The notes beneath the pieces are model-generated. The model was given only the letters and a program-made list of their open reading frames with translations, was not told the DNA's origin and did no database searches. The position numbers were made by a program, and so were the translations under genes. Positions 1 through 8,769 of a stretch of DNA of 64,000 nt are shown piece by piece. Position 1 is the first letter of the stretch; every line of letters starts with the position of its first letter. The stretch is from Ralstonia sp. 25mfcol4.1 (GTDB taxonomy: Bacteria; Pseudomonadota; Gammaproteobacteria; Burkholderiales; Burkholderiaceae), in NCBI RefSeq assembly GCF_900104095.1, contig NZ_FNJO01000005.1:343432-407431 (forward strand), given 5' to 3'.

Positions 1-56
1 GCTCCGGTGCCGGCCCGCACGCCAGCGGCAAGATCGTTTTTCATCCCGAAGCCTGA
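1..56 (+). CDS. 3' end of an upstream pigment-cluster gene (partial)
   Basis: Only the last 17 codons are inside the window (frame beginning at base 3), ending SGKIVFHPEA and a TGA at 54-56 that overlaps the ATG of the next gene. The overlap shows it belongs to the same operon. A hotdog dehydratase or another polyene assembly protein would fit the cluster, but the fragment is too short to identify. Confidence 0.6.
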   Translation, partial: SGAGPHASGKIVFHPEA

Positions 57-805
57 TGACCGCCGAATTCCGCCCCGTCGTGCTGGTGCCCGTCTACGAC
101 CATGAAGGTGCGATAGGCGCCATGGTGGATGCCATCCTGAAGCATCCGCTGCCGTGCCTGCTGGTCGACGATGGCAGCAGTCCACCTTGCGAGAAGGTGT
201 TGCGCGACCTGGCCGCAGCCAACCCCGAGCGCGTCCGTCTGGTGCGACTGCCGCAGAACCAGGGCAAGGGCGGGGCCATCATGGCCGGATTCTCGGTGGC
301 CGCCGAGCTTGGCTATACGCACGCGCTGCAGATCGATGCCGACGGCCAGCACGACGCCGACTGCATCCCGCAGTTCGCGGCGCTCGCCAGGGCCAACCCG
401 GAGGCGATGGTCTGCGGGCATCCGGTATACGACGAGTCTGTGCCACGGCACCGGCTCTATGCACGCTACCTGACCCACATCTGGGTCTGGATCAACACCC
501 TGTCGTTCGACATCCGCGATTCGATGTGCGGGCTGCGGGTCTATCCGCTGGCGCCGGTCATCGATCTGATGCGCGACGTGCGGCTGGGTCGACGGATGGA
601 ATTCGACACCGAGGTGCTGGTGCACCTGGTGTGGCGGGGCGTGCGCGTGTTGAACGTGCCCACGCGCGTGACCTATCCGTCCGATGGCGTTTCGCACTTC
701 CAGGCGTGGCGCGACAACGTACTGATCTCGCGCATGCATACGCGCCTGTTCTTCGGCATGGTATGGCGCATGCCGCGCCTTCTGTGGCGCAAGGTGGCGG
801 CATGA
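56..805 (+). CDS. Family 2 glycosyltransferase of the aryl-polyene cluster
   Basis: The 249-residue protein has a GT-A fold of the dolichyl-phosphate-mannose-synthase type: an N-terminal VLVPVYDHEGAI strand, a VDDGSS nucleotide-binding motif near residue 40 and the metal-binding DADGQHD near residue 98. No membrane domain follows the catalytic part, so it probably acts at the inner face of the inner membrane. In aryl-polyene clusters such an enzyme is thought to glycosylate or build the lipid anchor of the pigment; the exact sugar is unknown. The ATG overlaps the stop of the preceding gene, and its own stop overlaps the next start, indicating translational coupling. Confidence 0.85.
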   Translation: MTAEFRPVVLVPVYDHEGAIGAMVDAILKHPLPCLLVDDGSSPPCEKVLRDLAAANPERVRLVRLPQNQGKGGAIMAGFSVAAELGYTHALQIDADGQHDADCIPQFAALARANPEAMVCGHPVYDESVPRHRLYARYLTHIWVWINTLSFDIRDSMCGLRVYPLAPVIDLMRDVRLGRRMEFDTEVLVHLVWRGVRVLNVPTRVTYPSDGVSHFQAWRDNVLISRMHTRLFFGMVWRMPRLLWRKVAA

Positions 806-1800
806 CGTCCTCGGCCCCGAACTCCGGCGCCACGCTGCAGGCGGCCCGGTCCAGGCACTGGAGCACCATCGGCGAAGTCACATGCATGTGGGGCGTCTGG
901 TGCCTGTACTTCCTGTACCGGATCTTCGGCAGGGCGCTGTTCCGCTTCGCGGCCTACCCGGTGGTGACCTACTACTGGGCCACGCATCCGCTGGCCCGGC
1001 GTTCGTCGCTCGATTTCCTGGCGCGCGTGCAGCAGACGGCCGGCACCATCGGAACGGTACCCGGCTGGCGTCACACGCTGCGGCATCTGTTCTCGTTCGC
1101 CGATACGCTGCTCGACAAGCTGCTGGCCATCGGCGGCCGCTATCGCTTTGGCAACGTCACCCGGGAAGGCAACGAGGTGCTGCTGGATCAGATCGCGCGG
1201 GGGCAGGGCGGCATCATCATGACCGCCCACATGGGCTGCCTGGAGCTGTGCCGCGTGCTGGCCAACCAGCGCGACGGCATGCGCCTGACCGTGCTGGTGC
1301 ATACCCGCCATGCCGAGCGCTTCAACCGCATCCTGTCGCGCATCGACCCGAAGTCCGGCGTTCAGTTGTATCAGGTGGACGATATCTCGCCGGCCACGGC
1401 GCTTGACCTGACCGCCAAGGTACAGGCCGGCGAATTTGTGGCCATTGCCGGCGACCGCGCGCCCGCGCACGGTGGCCGGGCCGTGCGGGTGCCGTTCATG
1501 GGGGCGCCTGCGCGGTTTCCGGTGGGCCCTTATGTGCTGGCGGCGCTGATGCGCTGCCCGTTGTACGCGATGGGCTGCGTGCGGCAGGGAGACGGCCACC
1601 TGTTGCGCTTCACCGAACTGTCGCGCGCCGTGGTGCTGCCGCGGGCCAACCGCGAGGCCGCACTGACCGCGCTGGCCGCGTCATATGCGGAGTGGCTGCA
1701 GGCACTGGTCACGCAGTCGCCGTACGACTGGTTCAATTTCTACGATTTCTGGGCCGACGATCCCGTGCAGACGGGGCGTCAAGGTATGCCCCGGGCTTGA
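802..1800 (+). CDS. LpxL/HtrB-like lysophospholipid acyltransferase
   Basis: The 332-residue protein resembles lauroyl/myristoyl acyltransferases of lipid A synthesis. An N-terminal hydrophobic stretch (about residues 30-60, MWGVWCLYFLYRIFGRALFR) anchors it, and TAHMGCLE supplies the HX4E catalytic motif of the family. The ATG at 802 was chosen because it overlaps the previous stop (ATGA); the frame stays open further upstream but only inside the glycosyltransferase. In pigment clusters this enzyme probably attaches an acyl or polyenoyl chain to the glycerol/sugar anchor. A housekeeping lipid A role is possible but unlikely given the context. Confidence 0.8.
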   Translation: MTSSAPNSGATLQAARSRHWSTIGEVTCMWGVWCLYFLYRIFGRALFRFAAYPVVTYYWATHPLARRSSLDFLARVQQTAGTIGTVPGWRHTLRHLFSFADTLLDKLLAIGGRYRFGNVTREGNEVLLDQIARGQGGIIMTAHMGCLELCRVLANQRDGMRLTVLVHTRHAERFNRILSRIDPKSGVQLYQVDDISPATALDLTAKVQAGEFVAIAGDRAPAHGGRAVRVPFMGAPARFPVGPYVLAALMRCPLYAMGCVRQGDGHLLRFTELSRAVVLPRANREAALTALAASYAEWLQALVTQSPYDWFNFYDFWADDPVQTGRQGMPRA

Positions 1801-1831
1801 GGCCCGTGCGTTCCAGCCAACTGGCATCGCC

Positions 1832-2248
1832 ATGTCCAAGGTTATCCATCACTTCATTACGCTGACGCCCGCGTTCCACGACCTCGATCCGATGAACGTG
1901 GTCTGGCACGGCAACTACATCCGCTATTTCGAGCTGGCACGTTGCGCGCTGCTGCGCGAAATCGACTACGACTACCCGCGCATGCGCGATTCCGGGTATG
2001 CCTGGCCCGTGGTGGACCTGCGCGTCAAGTACATGCGTCCGCTGGTCTATGGCCAGGCCGTGGAGGTTCACGCGACGATCGTCGAATGGGAGAACCGGCT
2101 CAAGATCGAGTACGAGGTCCGCGACGCAGCGTCGGGCCAGCGCCTGACCAAGGGCTACTCGATCCAGGTAGCCGTGGACATGCAGACACAGGAGATGCTT
2201 TACGTCTGCCCGCCGGTGCTGTTCCAGAAACTGGGGGTGGAGCCATGA
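1832..2248 (+). CDS. Hotdog-fold acyl thioesterase (4-hydroxybenzoyl-CoA thioesterase family)
   Basis: The 138-residue protein is of normal size for the YbgC/4HBT family. DLDPMNVVWHGNYIRYFELAR near residues 15-35 carries the catalytic Asp and the conserved NYxRYFE segment. It likely releases aryl or polyenoyl chains, or stalled intermediates, from the carrier protein; the equivalent in characterised aryl-polyene systems is the ApeK type. The ATG at 1832 lies 31 nt after the acyltransferase stop, and the stop overlaps the lolA-like start. Confidence 0.85.
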   Translation: MSKVIHHFITLTPAFHDLDPMNVVWHGNYIRYFELARCALLREIDYDYPRMRDSGYAWPVVDLRVKYMRPLVYGQAVEVHATIVEWENRLKIEYEVRDAASGQRLTKGYSIQVAVDMQTQEMLYVCPPVLFQKLGVEP

Positions 2249-2877
2249 GGCGCCGGCACGTGATGTACCTGCTCGCGGGCGGACTGGCCGCGGGGGTGCT
2301 GGGCGGCGCCGTGCCCGCCCATGCCGGCGACCTTCTCGGTGACGTGGCCGCGCGGTTGGCCGATGCGCCGGTCATCCGGGGACAGTTCGAGCAGACGCGC
2401 CGGCTGGCTGGTTTCAGCAATCCGCTGGTGTCGCGCGGCGATTTCGTGCTGGCGCGCGGCCGGGGCGTGGTCTGGAATACGCGCGAGCCGTTTCCATCAA
2501 GCCTGCTGGTCACGCCGGACCGCCTGGTGATGCGCGGCGCCGACGGCAAGGTGCAGCAGCAGATGCAGGCCGATAGCCAGCCAGCCATGCGGGTGGTGGG
2601 CGAATCGATGATCGCCGTGCTGCGCGGCGACCTGCGCAGCCTGCAGACGCGCTTCGAGGTGACCGGCAAGCTCGTGGGCAAGTCGGGCTGGGCGCTGACG
2701 CTGACCCCGGCCGATGCCGGCATGCGGCGCGTGTTTACGCGGATCGAACTGGCCGGTGACCGCTTCGTGCGCAATGTGCGGCTGGAAGAGGGCAGCGGCG
2801 ACAGTACCGTGGTCCGCATGATCGACCCTTCGGCGGCAAACAGGCTGACCAGCGCCGAGGAGCAGCGTTTTGAGTGA
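2245..2877 (+). CDS. LolA-like outer-membrane lipoprotein carrier
   Basis: The 210-residue protein begins with a signal peptide (MRRRHVMYLLAGGLAAG...AHA, cleavage near residue 28). The mature part has the LolA features: a VIRGQFEQTR start, an FVLARGRGVVWNTREPF strand, and repeated beta strands of an open barrel. Its position directly before the MMPL exporter suggests a dedicated periplasmic shuttle that receives the lipid-linked polyene from the exporter and takes it to the outer membrane, rather than the general lipoprotein LolA. It overlaps its neighbours on both sides (4 bp upstream, 8 bp downstream). Confidence 0.85.
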   Translation: MRRRHVMYLLAGGLAAGVLGGAVPAHAGDLLGDVAARLADAPVIRGQFEQTRRLAGFSNPLVSRGDFVLARGRGVVWNTREPFPSSLLVTPDRLVMRGADGKVQQQMQADSQPAMRVVGESMIAVLRGDLRSLQTRFEVTGKLVGKSGWALTLTPADAGMRRVFTRIELAGDRFVRNVRLEEGSGDSTVVRMIDPSAANRLTSAEEQRFE

Positions 2878-5239
2878 CACGGCAGGCGGCGTGGCGATGC
2901 GTGGCGGACTGACCCGCACGGGGCGCTGGCTGGCCATCGGCTGGCTGTTGCTGGTGGTGGCGCTGGCCGCGCACCAGTTCCAGTTCTGGCGGGCGTCGCG
3001 GCTGGACACCGACGTCATGGCGTTGTTGCCGACCAGCGAGCGCACGGCCACGGCCGACCTCGTGTTGCGGCGGCTGGCTGACGGTGTGGCGCGGGAAGTG
3101 GTGGTACTGGTGGGCAGTCCGGACTGGGCGCGCACCCGCGCCGCCGCGCAGCGTTTCAGTGCGGCCGCCGGGCGGCAGGCGGACCTGCTCAGGCCGGTCG
3201 ACAAGATCGCGGCCTTCGACTTCGATGCGGCCCTGGCGTTCTACCGGCCCTGGCGCGACCGGCTGCTGACCGATGCGCAGCGCCGACAGCTACAGGCCGC
3301 CGATCCCGACGCGCTGGCCCGGCAGGCGCTCACGCGGCTCTACCAGCTTTCCACGGGCCCGCGCCTGACCGACTGGGCAGCAGATCCGATCGGGCTGTGG
3401 CAGGAATGGTGGCTGTCCCGGGCGGCCGTCACGCGCGTGCATGAGCGCGACGGGATGGCGGCGCTATCGGGAGACGGCCTGGAATGGACGCTGCTGTCGT
3501 ACCAGATCACCAAGCCGGCGTTTTCCGCAAGCGGCAATACGGATTACGGCGACCTGATCAAGGCCGCCGAAGCCGCCGCGCTTCAGGGGGACGACGGCGT
3601 GCGTGTGATAGCGGCCGGGATTCCGCTGCACGCCGAAGCCGCCGCTGCACAGGCCAATCTGGAAATGAACGTCATCGGCTGGGGCTCGCTGGCGGCGGTG
3701 CTGCTGCTGGTCTGGCTCGCGTTCCGGTCCTTGCGCCCGATCGTGCTGGTGGGGCTGTCCCTGCTGATCGGCACGGCGGCGGCGATCTCGGCCACGGCCA
3801 TCGTGTTCGATCGCGTGCATCTGGTGACGCTGGTGTTCGGCGCCAGCCTGGTGGGCGTGGCCGAGGATTTCGGCATCCATTATTTCGTTACCCGCCAGGC
3901 CATGCCCGGCGCATCCCCGCCGAAGGTCATGCGGTTCCTGCTGCCCGGCATGGCGCTGGCGCTGTTGACCAGCGTGGTGGCCTACCTGGCGCTGGGGATC
4001 GCGCCATTCCCCGGACTGCGCCAGATGGCGCTGTTTTCGGCAGTGGGGCTGGTAGCGGCCTTCCTGACCGTGGTGTTCTGGTTCCCGCTGCTGGACCGTG
4101 GCAAGTTGCGGCAGACGCGGCTGTCCACGTGGCTGGCCGACAGCCTGGCGCGCTGGCCGTGCGTGCGCAACGATGCCCGCACGTGGATGGCGCTGGCCGG
4201 ACTGGCGCTGTTCATCGTGCCAGGCCTCTGGCAGGTACGCGTCGTCGACGACGTGCGCCAGTTGCAGAGTTCGCCGCCGGCCCTGATCGAGGCCCAGCGT
4301 ACGGCGGGCCGGCTGCTCGGCACGCCCAGCCCGGCGCAGTTCGTGCTGGTGCGCGGCGCCACGCCAGACGAAGTGTTGTCCCGCGAGGAAGCCGTCAAGG
4401 CGCGGCTGGCCGATTCCATCGGCCGTGGCGACCTGGCCGGCTTCCTGTCGGTTTCGGACTGGGTGCCGTCGGCTGCGCGCCAGCGTGCCGATGCGACACT
4501 GACGAAACGCCAGGAGCTTGCGGTGCGTCAACGTGTGGCCCATGCGTTGGGCGGCACCATTGCGGCGCCGCCTGCAGCGGAAGGCGATGAGGTGCTGACG
4601 CTGAACGCGTGGCTGGCCCATCCGGTGTCGGGCACGCTGCGCCATCTGTGGCTGGGCCGCGAAGGCAGCGGCTATGCCAGCGTAATGCTGTTGCGCGGGC
4701 TGGAAAGGCCGTCGGCCATGCCGGGCATCGCGCACGAGGTCAGTGAGGTGAGCGGGGCCGAGTGGGTGGACCGCATCGCCGATCTGTCGGGCCTGTTGCA
4801 TCACTATCGCGTGCTTATGAGCTGGCTGCTGCTGGCGGGCGCCGCCGGTGTGGCGCTGCTGCTGGGCTGGCGCTATGGCGCCGCCGGCTGGCGCGCGCTG
4901 GTGCCTACACTGCTGGCGGCGGCGTTCAGCGTGGCTGTGCTGGGCTGGCTGCAGGTGCCGCTGCAGCTGTTCTCGGTGCTGGCCCTGGCGCTGCTGCTGG
5001 GAGTCGGCGTGGATTACGGCATCTTCCTGCTCGAACATCCCGGCGATGGGGTGTCATGGACGGCCATCGTTCTCGGTGCGGCCAGCACGCTGCTGGCGTT
5101 TGGCCTGCTGGCCTTGTCTTCCACGCCGGCGCTCCATGCGTTCGGCATGACCATGCTTTCGGGCGTGGGTGCGGTCTGGGTGCTGTCACCATGGTTTCGT
5201 CCGGCCGCCCGCCTATCCAATCACATTGAACAGGGTTGA
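2870..5239 (+). CDS. MMPL/RND-type inner-membrane exporter
   Basis: The 789-residue protein has the two-fold RND/MMPL plan: one TM helix near residues 20-40, a large periplasmic loop (about 45-260), five to six TM helices (about 265-450), a second loop (450-630) and a final TM bundle with LALALLLGVGVDYGIFLLEH, which carries a membrane-embedded Asp-Tyr pair typical of MMPL proton relays. The likely job is extraction of the finished aryl-polyene lipid from the inner membrane for hand-over to the LolA-like protein. The start is TTG at 2870 or ATG at 2897; both lie at the end of the preceding gene. Confidence 0.85.
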   Translation: MSDTAGGVAMRGGLTRTGRWLAIGWLLLVVALAAHQFQFWRASRLDTDVMALLPTSERTATADLVLRRLADGVAREVVVLVGSPDWARTRAAAQRFSAAAGRQADLLRPVDKIAAFDFDAALAFYRPWRDRLLTDAQRRQLQAADPDALARQALTRLYQLSTGPRLTDWAADPIGLWQEWWLSRAAVTRVHERDGMAALSGDGLEWTLLSYQITKPAFSASGNTDYGDLIKAAEAAALQGDDGVRVIAAGIPLHAEAAAAQANLEMNVIGWGSLAAVLLLVWLAFRSLRPIVLVGLSLLIGTAAAISATAIVFDRVHLVTLVFGASLVGVAEDFGIHYFVTRQAMPGASPPKVMRFLLPGMALALLTSVVAYLALGIAPFPGLRQMALFSAVGLVAAFLTVVFWFPLLDRGKLRQTRLSTWLADSLARWPCVRNDARTWMALAGLALFIVPGLWQVRVVDDVRQLQSSPPALIEAQRTAGRLLGTPSPAQFVLVRGATPDEVLSREEAVKARLADSIGRGDLAGFLSVSDWVPSAARQRADATLTKRQELAVRQRVAHALGGTIAAPPAAEGDEVLTLNAWLAHPVSGTLRHLWLGREGSGYASVMLLRGLERPSAMPGIAHEVSEVSGAEWVDRIADLSGLLHHYRVLMSWLLLAGAAGVALLLGWRYGAAGWRALVPTLLAAAFSVAVLGWLQVPLQLFSVLALALLLGVGVDYGIFLLEHPGDGVSWTAIVLGAASTLLAFGLLALSSTPALHAFGMTMLSGVGAVWVLSPWFRPAARLSNHIEQG

Positions 5240-5244
5240 TTCAC

Positions 5245-6474
5245 ATGAAGAAGGAACAGGTAGAAGTTCTCATCGTCGGCGCCGGCCCCGCGGGCTCGGT
5301 GGCGGCCGGCCTGTTGCGCCGCCGCGGCATCGAGGTGCTGGTGATCGAGAAGGAGACCTTCCCGCGCTTCTCGATTGGCGAGAGCCTGCTGCCACAGAGC
5401 ATGGCCTACATCGAAGAGGCCGGCATGCTCCAGGCCGTGGTGGAGGCCGGCTTCCAGTACAAGAACGGCGCTGCCTTCTCGCATAAGGGGCAGCACACAG
5501 CGTTCGACTTCCGCGACAAGTTCTCGCCGGGCTGGGGCACCACGTACCAGGTGCAGCGCGCCGACTTCGACAACGTGCTGATCCGCGAGGCCGCGAAGCA
5601 AGGCGCCCAGGTGCGCTTCCGGCACGTGGTGGAAGCGGTGGACGTGAGCGGCGCCCGGCCTCTGGTGACGGTGCGCGACCCGGACGGCGAGGTCTACACC
5701 GTGGAGCCGAAATTCCTGCTCGATGCCTCTGGCTTCGGGCGCATCCTGCCGCGTCTGCTGAAGCTGGAGTCGCCGTCGAACTTCCCCGTGCGCGCGGCCA
5801 TCTTCACGCACGTGGAAGACCGCGTGCCCGTGGGCGCATTCGACCGCAACAAGATTCTGATCAGCGTGCATCCCGAGCACGTGGACGTCTGGTACTGGAC
5901 CATCCCGTTCTCGAACGGCCGCTGCTCGCAGGGCGTGGTGGCGGAAAAGTCGTTCCTCGACCGCTATGCCGGCGACGAAATGGCGAAGCTCAAGACGCTG
6001 GTCGGCGAAGAGCCGGGCCTGGCCGGACTGCTCAAGGACGCCAACTGGGATACCCCGGCACGCCAGATCGTCGGCTATTCGGCCAACGTCAGTTCGCTGT
6101 GGGGCAACGGCTACGCGCTGCTGGGCAACGCCGGCGAATTCCTCGACCCGGTATTCTCGTCGGGGGTGACGATCGCTTTCAAGTCGGCCAGCCTGGCTGC
6201 AGCCTGCGTGGCGCGGCAGATCGCCGGCGAAACGGTGGACTGGGACGCCGAGTACGCCAGGCCGCTTAAGGCCGGCGTGGACTGCTTCCGCACGTACGTG
6301 GAGGCATGGTACGAAGGCAGCTTCCAGAAGGTGATCTTCCATCCCAACGGCACGCCCGAGATCCGCCGGATGATTTCGTCGATCCTGGCCGGATACGCGT
6401 GGGATACCGACAACCCTTACGTAGCCGAGTCGCGGCGGCGGCTTGGCGTGCTGGAGCAGCTTTGCTCGGCTTGA
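5245..6474 (+). CDS. FAD-dependent oxidoreductase, halogenase-like
   Basis: The 409-residue flavoprotein has the N-terminal Rossmann motif VGAGPAGSVAAGLL, then IGESLLPQS, and a second FAD motif around ALLGNAGEFLDPVFSSGV. It also carries WYWTIP at residues 216-221, matching the WxWxIP motif of flavin-dependent halogenases, and a lysine at residue 73 (QYKNGA) where those enzymes keep their catalytic lysine. Xanthomonadins are brominated polyenes, so a halogenation step is plausible; a hydroxylase or desaturase of the same superfamily is the alternative. ATG 5245 was chosen (AGGG about 10 nt upstream) over TTG 5236. A reduced-flavin supplier is not seen in the window. Confidence 0.75.
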   Translation: MKKEQVEVLIVGAGPAGSVAAGLLRRRGIEVLVIEKETFPRFSIGESLLPQSMAYIEEAGMLQAVVEAGFQYKNGAAFSHKGQHTAFDFRDKFSPGWGTTYQVQRADFDNVLIREAAKQGAQVRFRHVVEAVDVSGARPLVTVRDPDGEVYTVEPKFLLDASGFGRILPRLLKLESPSNFPVRAAIFTHVEDRVPVGAFDRNKILISVHPEHVDVWYWTIPFSNGRCSQGVVAEKSFLDRYAGDEMAKLKTLVGEEPGLAGLLKDANWDTPARQIVGYSANVSSLWGNGYALLGNAGEFLDPVFSSGVTIAFKSASLAAACVARQIAGETVDWDAEYARPLKAGVDCFRTYVEAWYEGSFQKVIFHPNGTPEIRRMISSILAGYAWDTDNPYVAESRRRLGVLEQLCSA

Positions 6475-7097
6475 GCCGTACCCTGGCCGCTGCCGCATGC
6501 GTGGGCCTGGTGGCGCTGGCCGGGTGTGCGACGCAGCCGCCACGAGACGGCACGTCCGCTGGCGCAGCGTCCGGCACGCGCGCCGAGCGTGCGGTGCCGC
6601 TGCTGCGCATGCCGCCGGGGTCACTGGGCCGCACCCTGAACCTGCAGCAGCAGATCACGGTGCAATACCCGTCGCCGCAGGGCGAGCAGACACGCGACAT
6701 GCTGGCGCTGCTTGAAGCCGATGCCGCACATACCCGGCTGGCCGCGGTGGCGGGGGGCCAGGTGCTGGCCCGCCTGGACTGGGACGGTCACGACCTGCGC
6801 GTGAGCAAGGCACCGTGGGCACCCCCGGAACTGCTGCCCGAGCGTATCCTCAGTGATCTGCAGTTGTCGCTGTGGCCGGTGGCGGCCATCCAGGCGGCAC
6901 TGCCGGCGGGCTGGCGCGTCGAAGTGGCGCCCGGTGTTCGCCAGTTGCGGGCGGGCGACGAAGTCGTGGTGGAAATCCGCTATCCCGACGCCCGGACCAC
7001 GCTGTTCGAGCAGCGGCGTGACGGCTATCGGCTGACGATCCGTACGCTGCAGGATCTCGGCGGGCGGCAGGACTCAGGGCAGGAGAGGGCGCAATGA
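6471..7097 (+). CDS. DUF3261 lipoprotein
   Basis: The frame is open from inside the FAD gene. TTG 6471 overlaps the preceding stop and gives a 208-residue protein with a short signal peptide ending LVALAGC, a lipobox that predicts an outer-membrane lipoprotein. The remaining domain fits DUF3261, which is found almost only in aryl-polyene-type clusters (family knowledge). It probably helps place the pigment in the outer membrane, but no biochemical role is established. TTG 6462 is an alternative start. The stop overlaps the ketosynthase ATG. Confidence 0.75.
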   Translation: MSRTLAAAACVGLVALAGCATQPPRDGTSAGAASGTRAERAVPLLRMPPGSLGRTLNLQQQITVQYPSPQGEQTRDMLALLEADAAHTRLAAVAGGQVLARLDWDGHDLRVSKAPWAPPELLPERILSDLQLSLWPVAAIQAALPAGWRVEVAPGVRQLRAGDEVVVEIRYPDARTTLFEQRRDGYRLTIRTLQDLGGRQDSGQERAQ

Positions 7098-8284
7098 CGG
7101 TCTACATGAATGCGATGAACGTGATCTGCGCGCTCGGTAGCGGCGCGGATGCCGTCCGCGCGGCACTGTTCCGGACCGATGGTCCCAGCGGCGGCGAGCT
7201 GACGGACCGCTATACGCCTGGCATGCCGTTGCATCTGGGCACCGTGCGCGAAGCCGTTGCCGCCACCGATCTGCCCGCTGGTATCGCGCCGGAACTGTTC
7301 AGCCGCAACAATGCGTTGCTGGACCGCACGCTGGCGGCGATCCGTCCCGCAGTGGAAGCCGCAATGGCGCGGGTAGGCCCACAGCGCGTGGCGATTGTGC
7401 TCGGCACCAGCACATCGGGCATCAGCGGCGGCGAGATCGCCGTGAGCGAACGTGCCCGCACGGGCGCTTGGCCCGCCGGATTCCATTACGGGCAGCAGGA
7501 GCTTGGCTCGCCCGCGCAATACCTGGCGCTGGCGCTGGGCGTGGCCGGGCCGTCGTACACGATTTCCACCGCTTGCTCGTCGAGCGCCAAGTCCCTCGTC
7601 GCCGCGGCGCGCCTGCTGGAGCAGGGCATTGCCGACGTAGCCATCGCGGGTGGGGTGGATACGCTGTGCGCGTTCACGATCGCGGGATTCCGCTCGCTGG
7701 ACAGTGTCAGCGTCGAACGCTGCAATCCGCTGTCCGCGAACCGCCAGGGCATCAATCTGGGCGAAGGTGCGGCGCTGTTCCTGATGTCGCGCGAAGCAGG
7801 GCCGGTGCGGCTGGCCGGCTGGGGTGAGACGTCGGACGCGCACCACATGTCCGCGCCGGACCCGGCTGGCGCCGGAGCGCGTGCCGCGATGCAGCAGGCG
7901 CTGGCGCGCGCCGGCTTGGGCCCGGCGGACATCGACTACCTGAACCTGCACGGCACCGCCACGGAACAGAACGACGCGATGGAATCGCGCGCGGTGTCGG
8001 ATCTGCTGGGCTCCGATGTGCCGGTCAGCTCCACCAAACCGCAGACCGGCCATACGCTGGCCGCCGCCGGCGCGGTGGAGGCAGCCCTGATGTACCTGAC
8101 GCTGGACGGCAATCCGCATGGCAGGCTGCCCGCGCACTGGTGGGACGGCGTGGCCGACGACGCCTTGCCGGCGCTGCACGTGGTGGGGCCTGACGAGTCG
8201 CTGGGCCGGCCCGTGCGGCATGTGATGAGCAATTCGTTCGCGTTTGGCGGCAGCAACAGCGTGCTGGTGATGGGACGGGGCTAA
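7094..8284 (+). CDS. Beta-ketoacyl-ACP synthase (first ketosynthase)
   Basis: The 396-residue thiolase-fold condensing enzyme has the complete Cys-His-His set: Cys161 in TACSSSAKS, His in LHGTATEQND and His in TGHTLAAAG. It extends the aryl starter by malonyl units. Two ketosynthases are present in this operon, as in characterised aryl-polyene loci where one works with a chain-length-factor partner; this one corresponds best to the ApeO type by position. Overlaps by 4 bp with the DUF3261 gene. Confidence 0.9.
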   Translation: MTVYMNAMNVICALGSGADAVRAALFRTDGPSGGELTDRYTPGMPLHLGTVREAVAATDLPAGIAPELFSRNNALLDRTLAAIRPAVEAAMARVGPQRVAIVLGTSTSGISGGEIAVSERARTGAWPAGFHYGQQELGSPAQYLALALGVAGPSYTISTACSSSAKSLVAAARLLEQGIADVAIAGGVDTLCAFTIAGFRSLDSVSVERCNPLSANRQGINLGEGAALFLMSREAGPVRLAGWGETSDAHHMSAPDPAGAGARAAMQQALARAGLGPADIDYLNLHGTATEQNDAMESRAVSDLLGSDVPVSSTKPQTGHTLAAAGAVEAALMYLTLDGNPHGRLPAHWWDGVADDALPALHVVGPDESLGRPVRHVMSNSFAFGGSNSVLVMGRG

Positions 8285-8286
8285 AG

Positions 8287-8769
8287 ATGAATACAACCGA
8301 ACCGATATCGAATCAAGTGCAACTGCCTCCGGTGGCCGAGGTGGTGCCTCACGCAGGCGCGATGCGCCTGATCGACGAACTGGTGCATGTGGATGCCGAC
8401 GGCTGCGTGGCGCGCGCCACGGTACGCGCCACGCAGCTGTTCGTGGACGATGACGGCATGCCGGGCTGGGTGGGCATCGAATACATGGCCCAGACCATTG
8501 CCGCATGGGCTGGCGCGCAGGACCGCATGGCCGGGCGTCCGGCGGGCATCGGCTTCCTGCTGGGCTCCCGGCGCTACGCGTGCGACGTGCCCGCATTTCC
8601 CGTGGGCAGCGTGTTGACGGTGGCCGCCCGCGTGGAACTGGCCGGCGAGAATGGCTTGGGAATGTTTGCCTGCACGCTGTCGCTGGATGGCCGCGAGGTG
8701 GCGCGCGCCAATGTTTCGGTATTCCAGCCTGCCGATGCGCGGGCGTTTCTCCAGGGGCAGCAAGCATGA
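8287..8769 (+). CDS. 3-hydroxyacyl-ACP dehydratase, hotdog fold
   Basis: The 160-residue FabA/FabZ-like protein has PHAGAMRLIDELV near residue 22, where His plays the role of the catalytic His of FabZ, and IEYMAQTIAAWAG in the central helix. It should dehydrate the beta-hydroxyacyl-ACP at each cycle to leave conjugated double bonds, since no enoyl reductase is present in the operon. The gene starts 2 nt after the ketosynthase stop and overlaps fabG-like by 4 bp. Equivalent to the ApeP type. Confidence 0.87.
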   Translation: MNTTEPISNQVQLPPVAEVVPHAGAMRLIDELVHVDADGCVARATVRATQLFVDDDGMPGWVGIEYMAQTIAAWAGAQDRMAGRPAGIGFLLGSRRYACDVPAFPVGSVLTVAARVELAGENGLGMFACTLSLDGREVARANVSVFQPADARAFLQGQQA

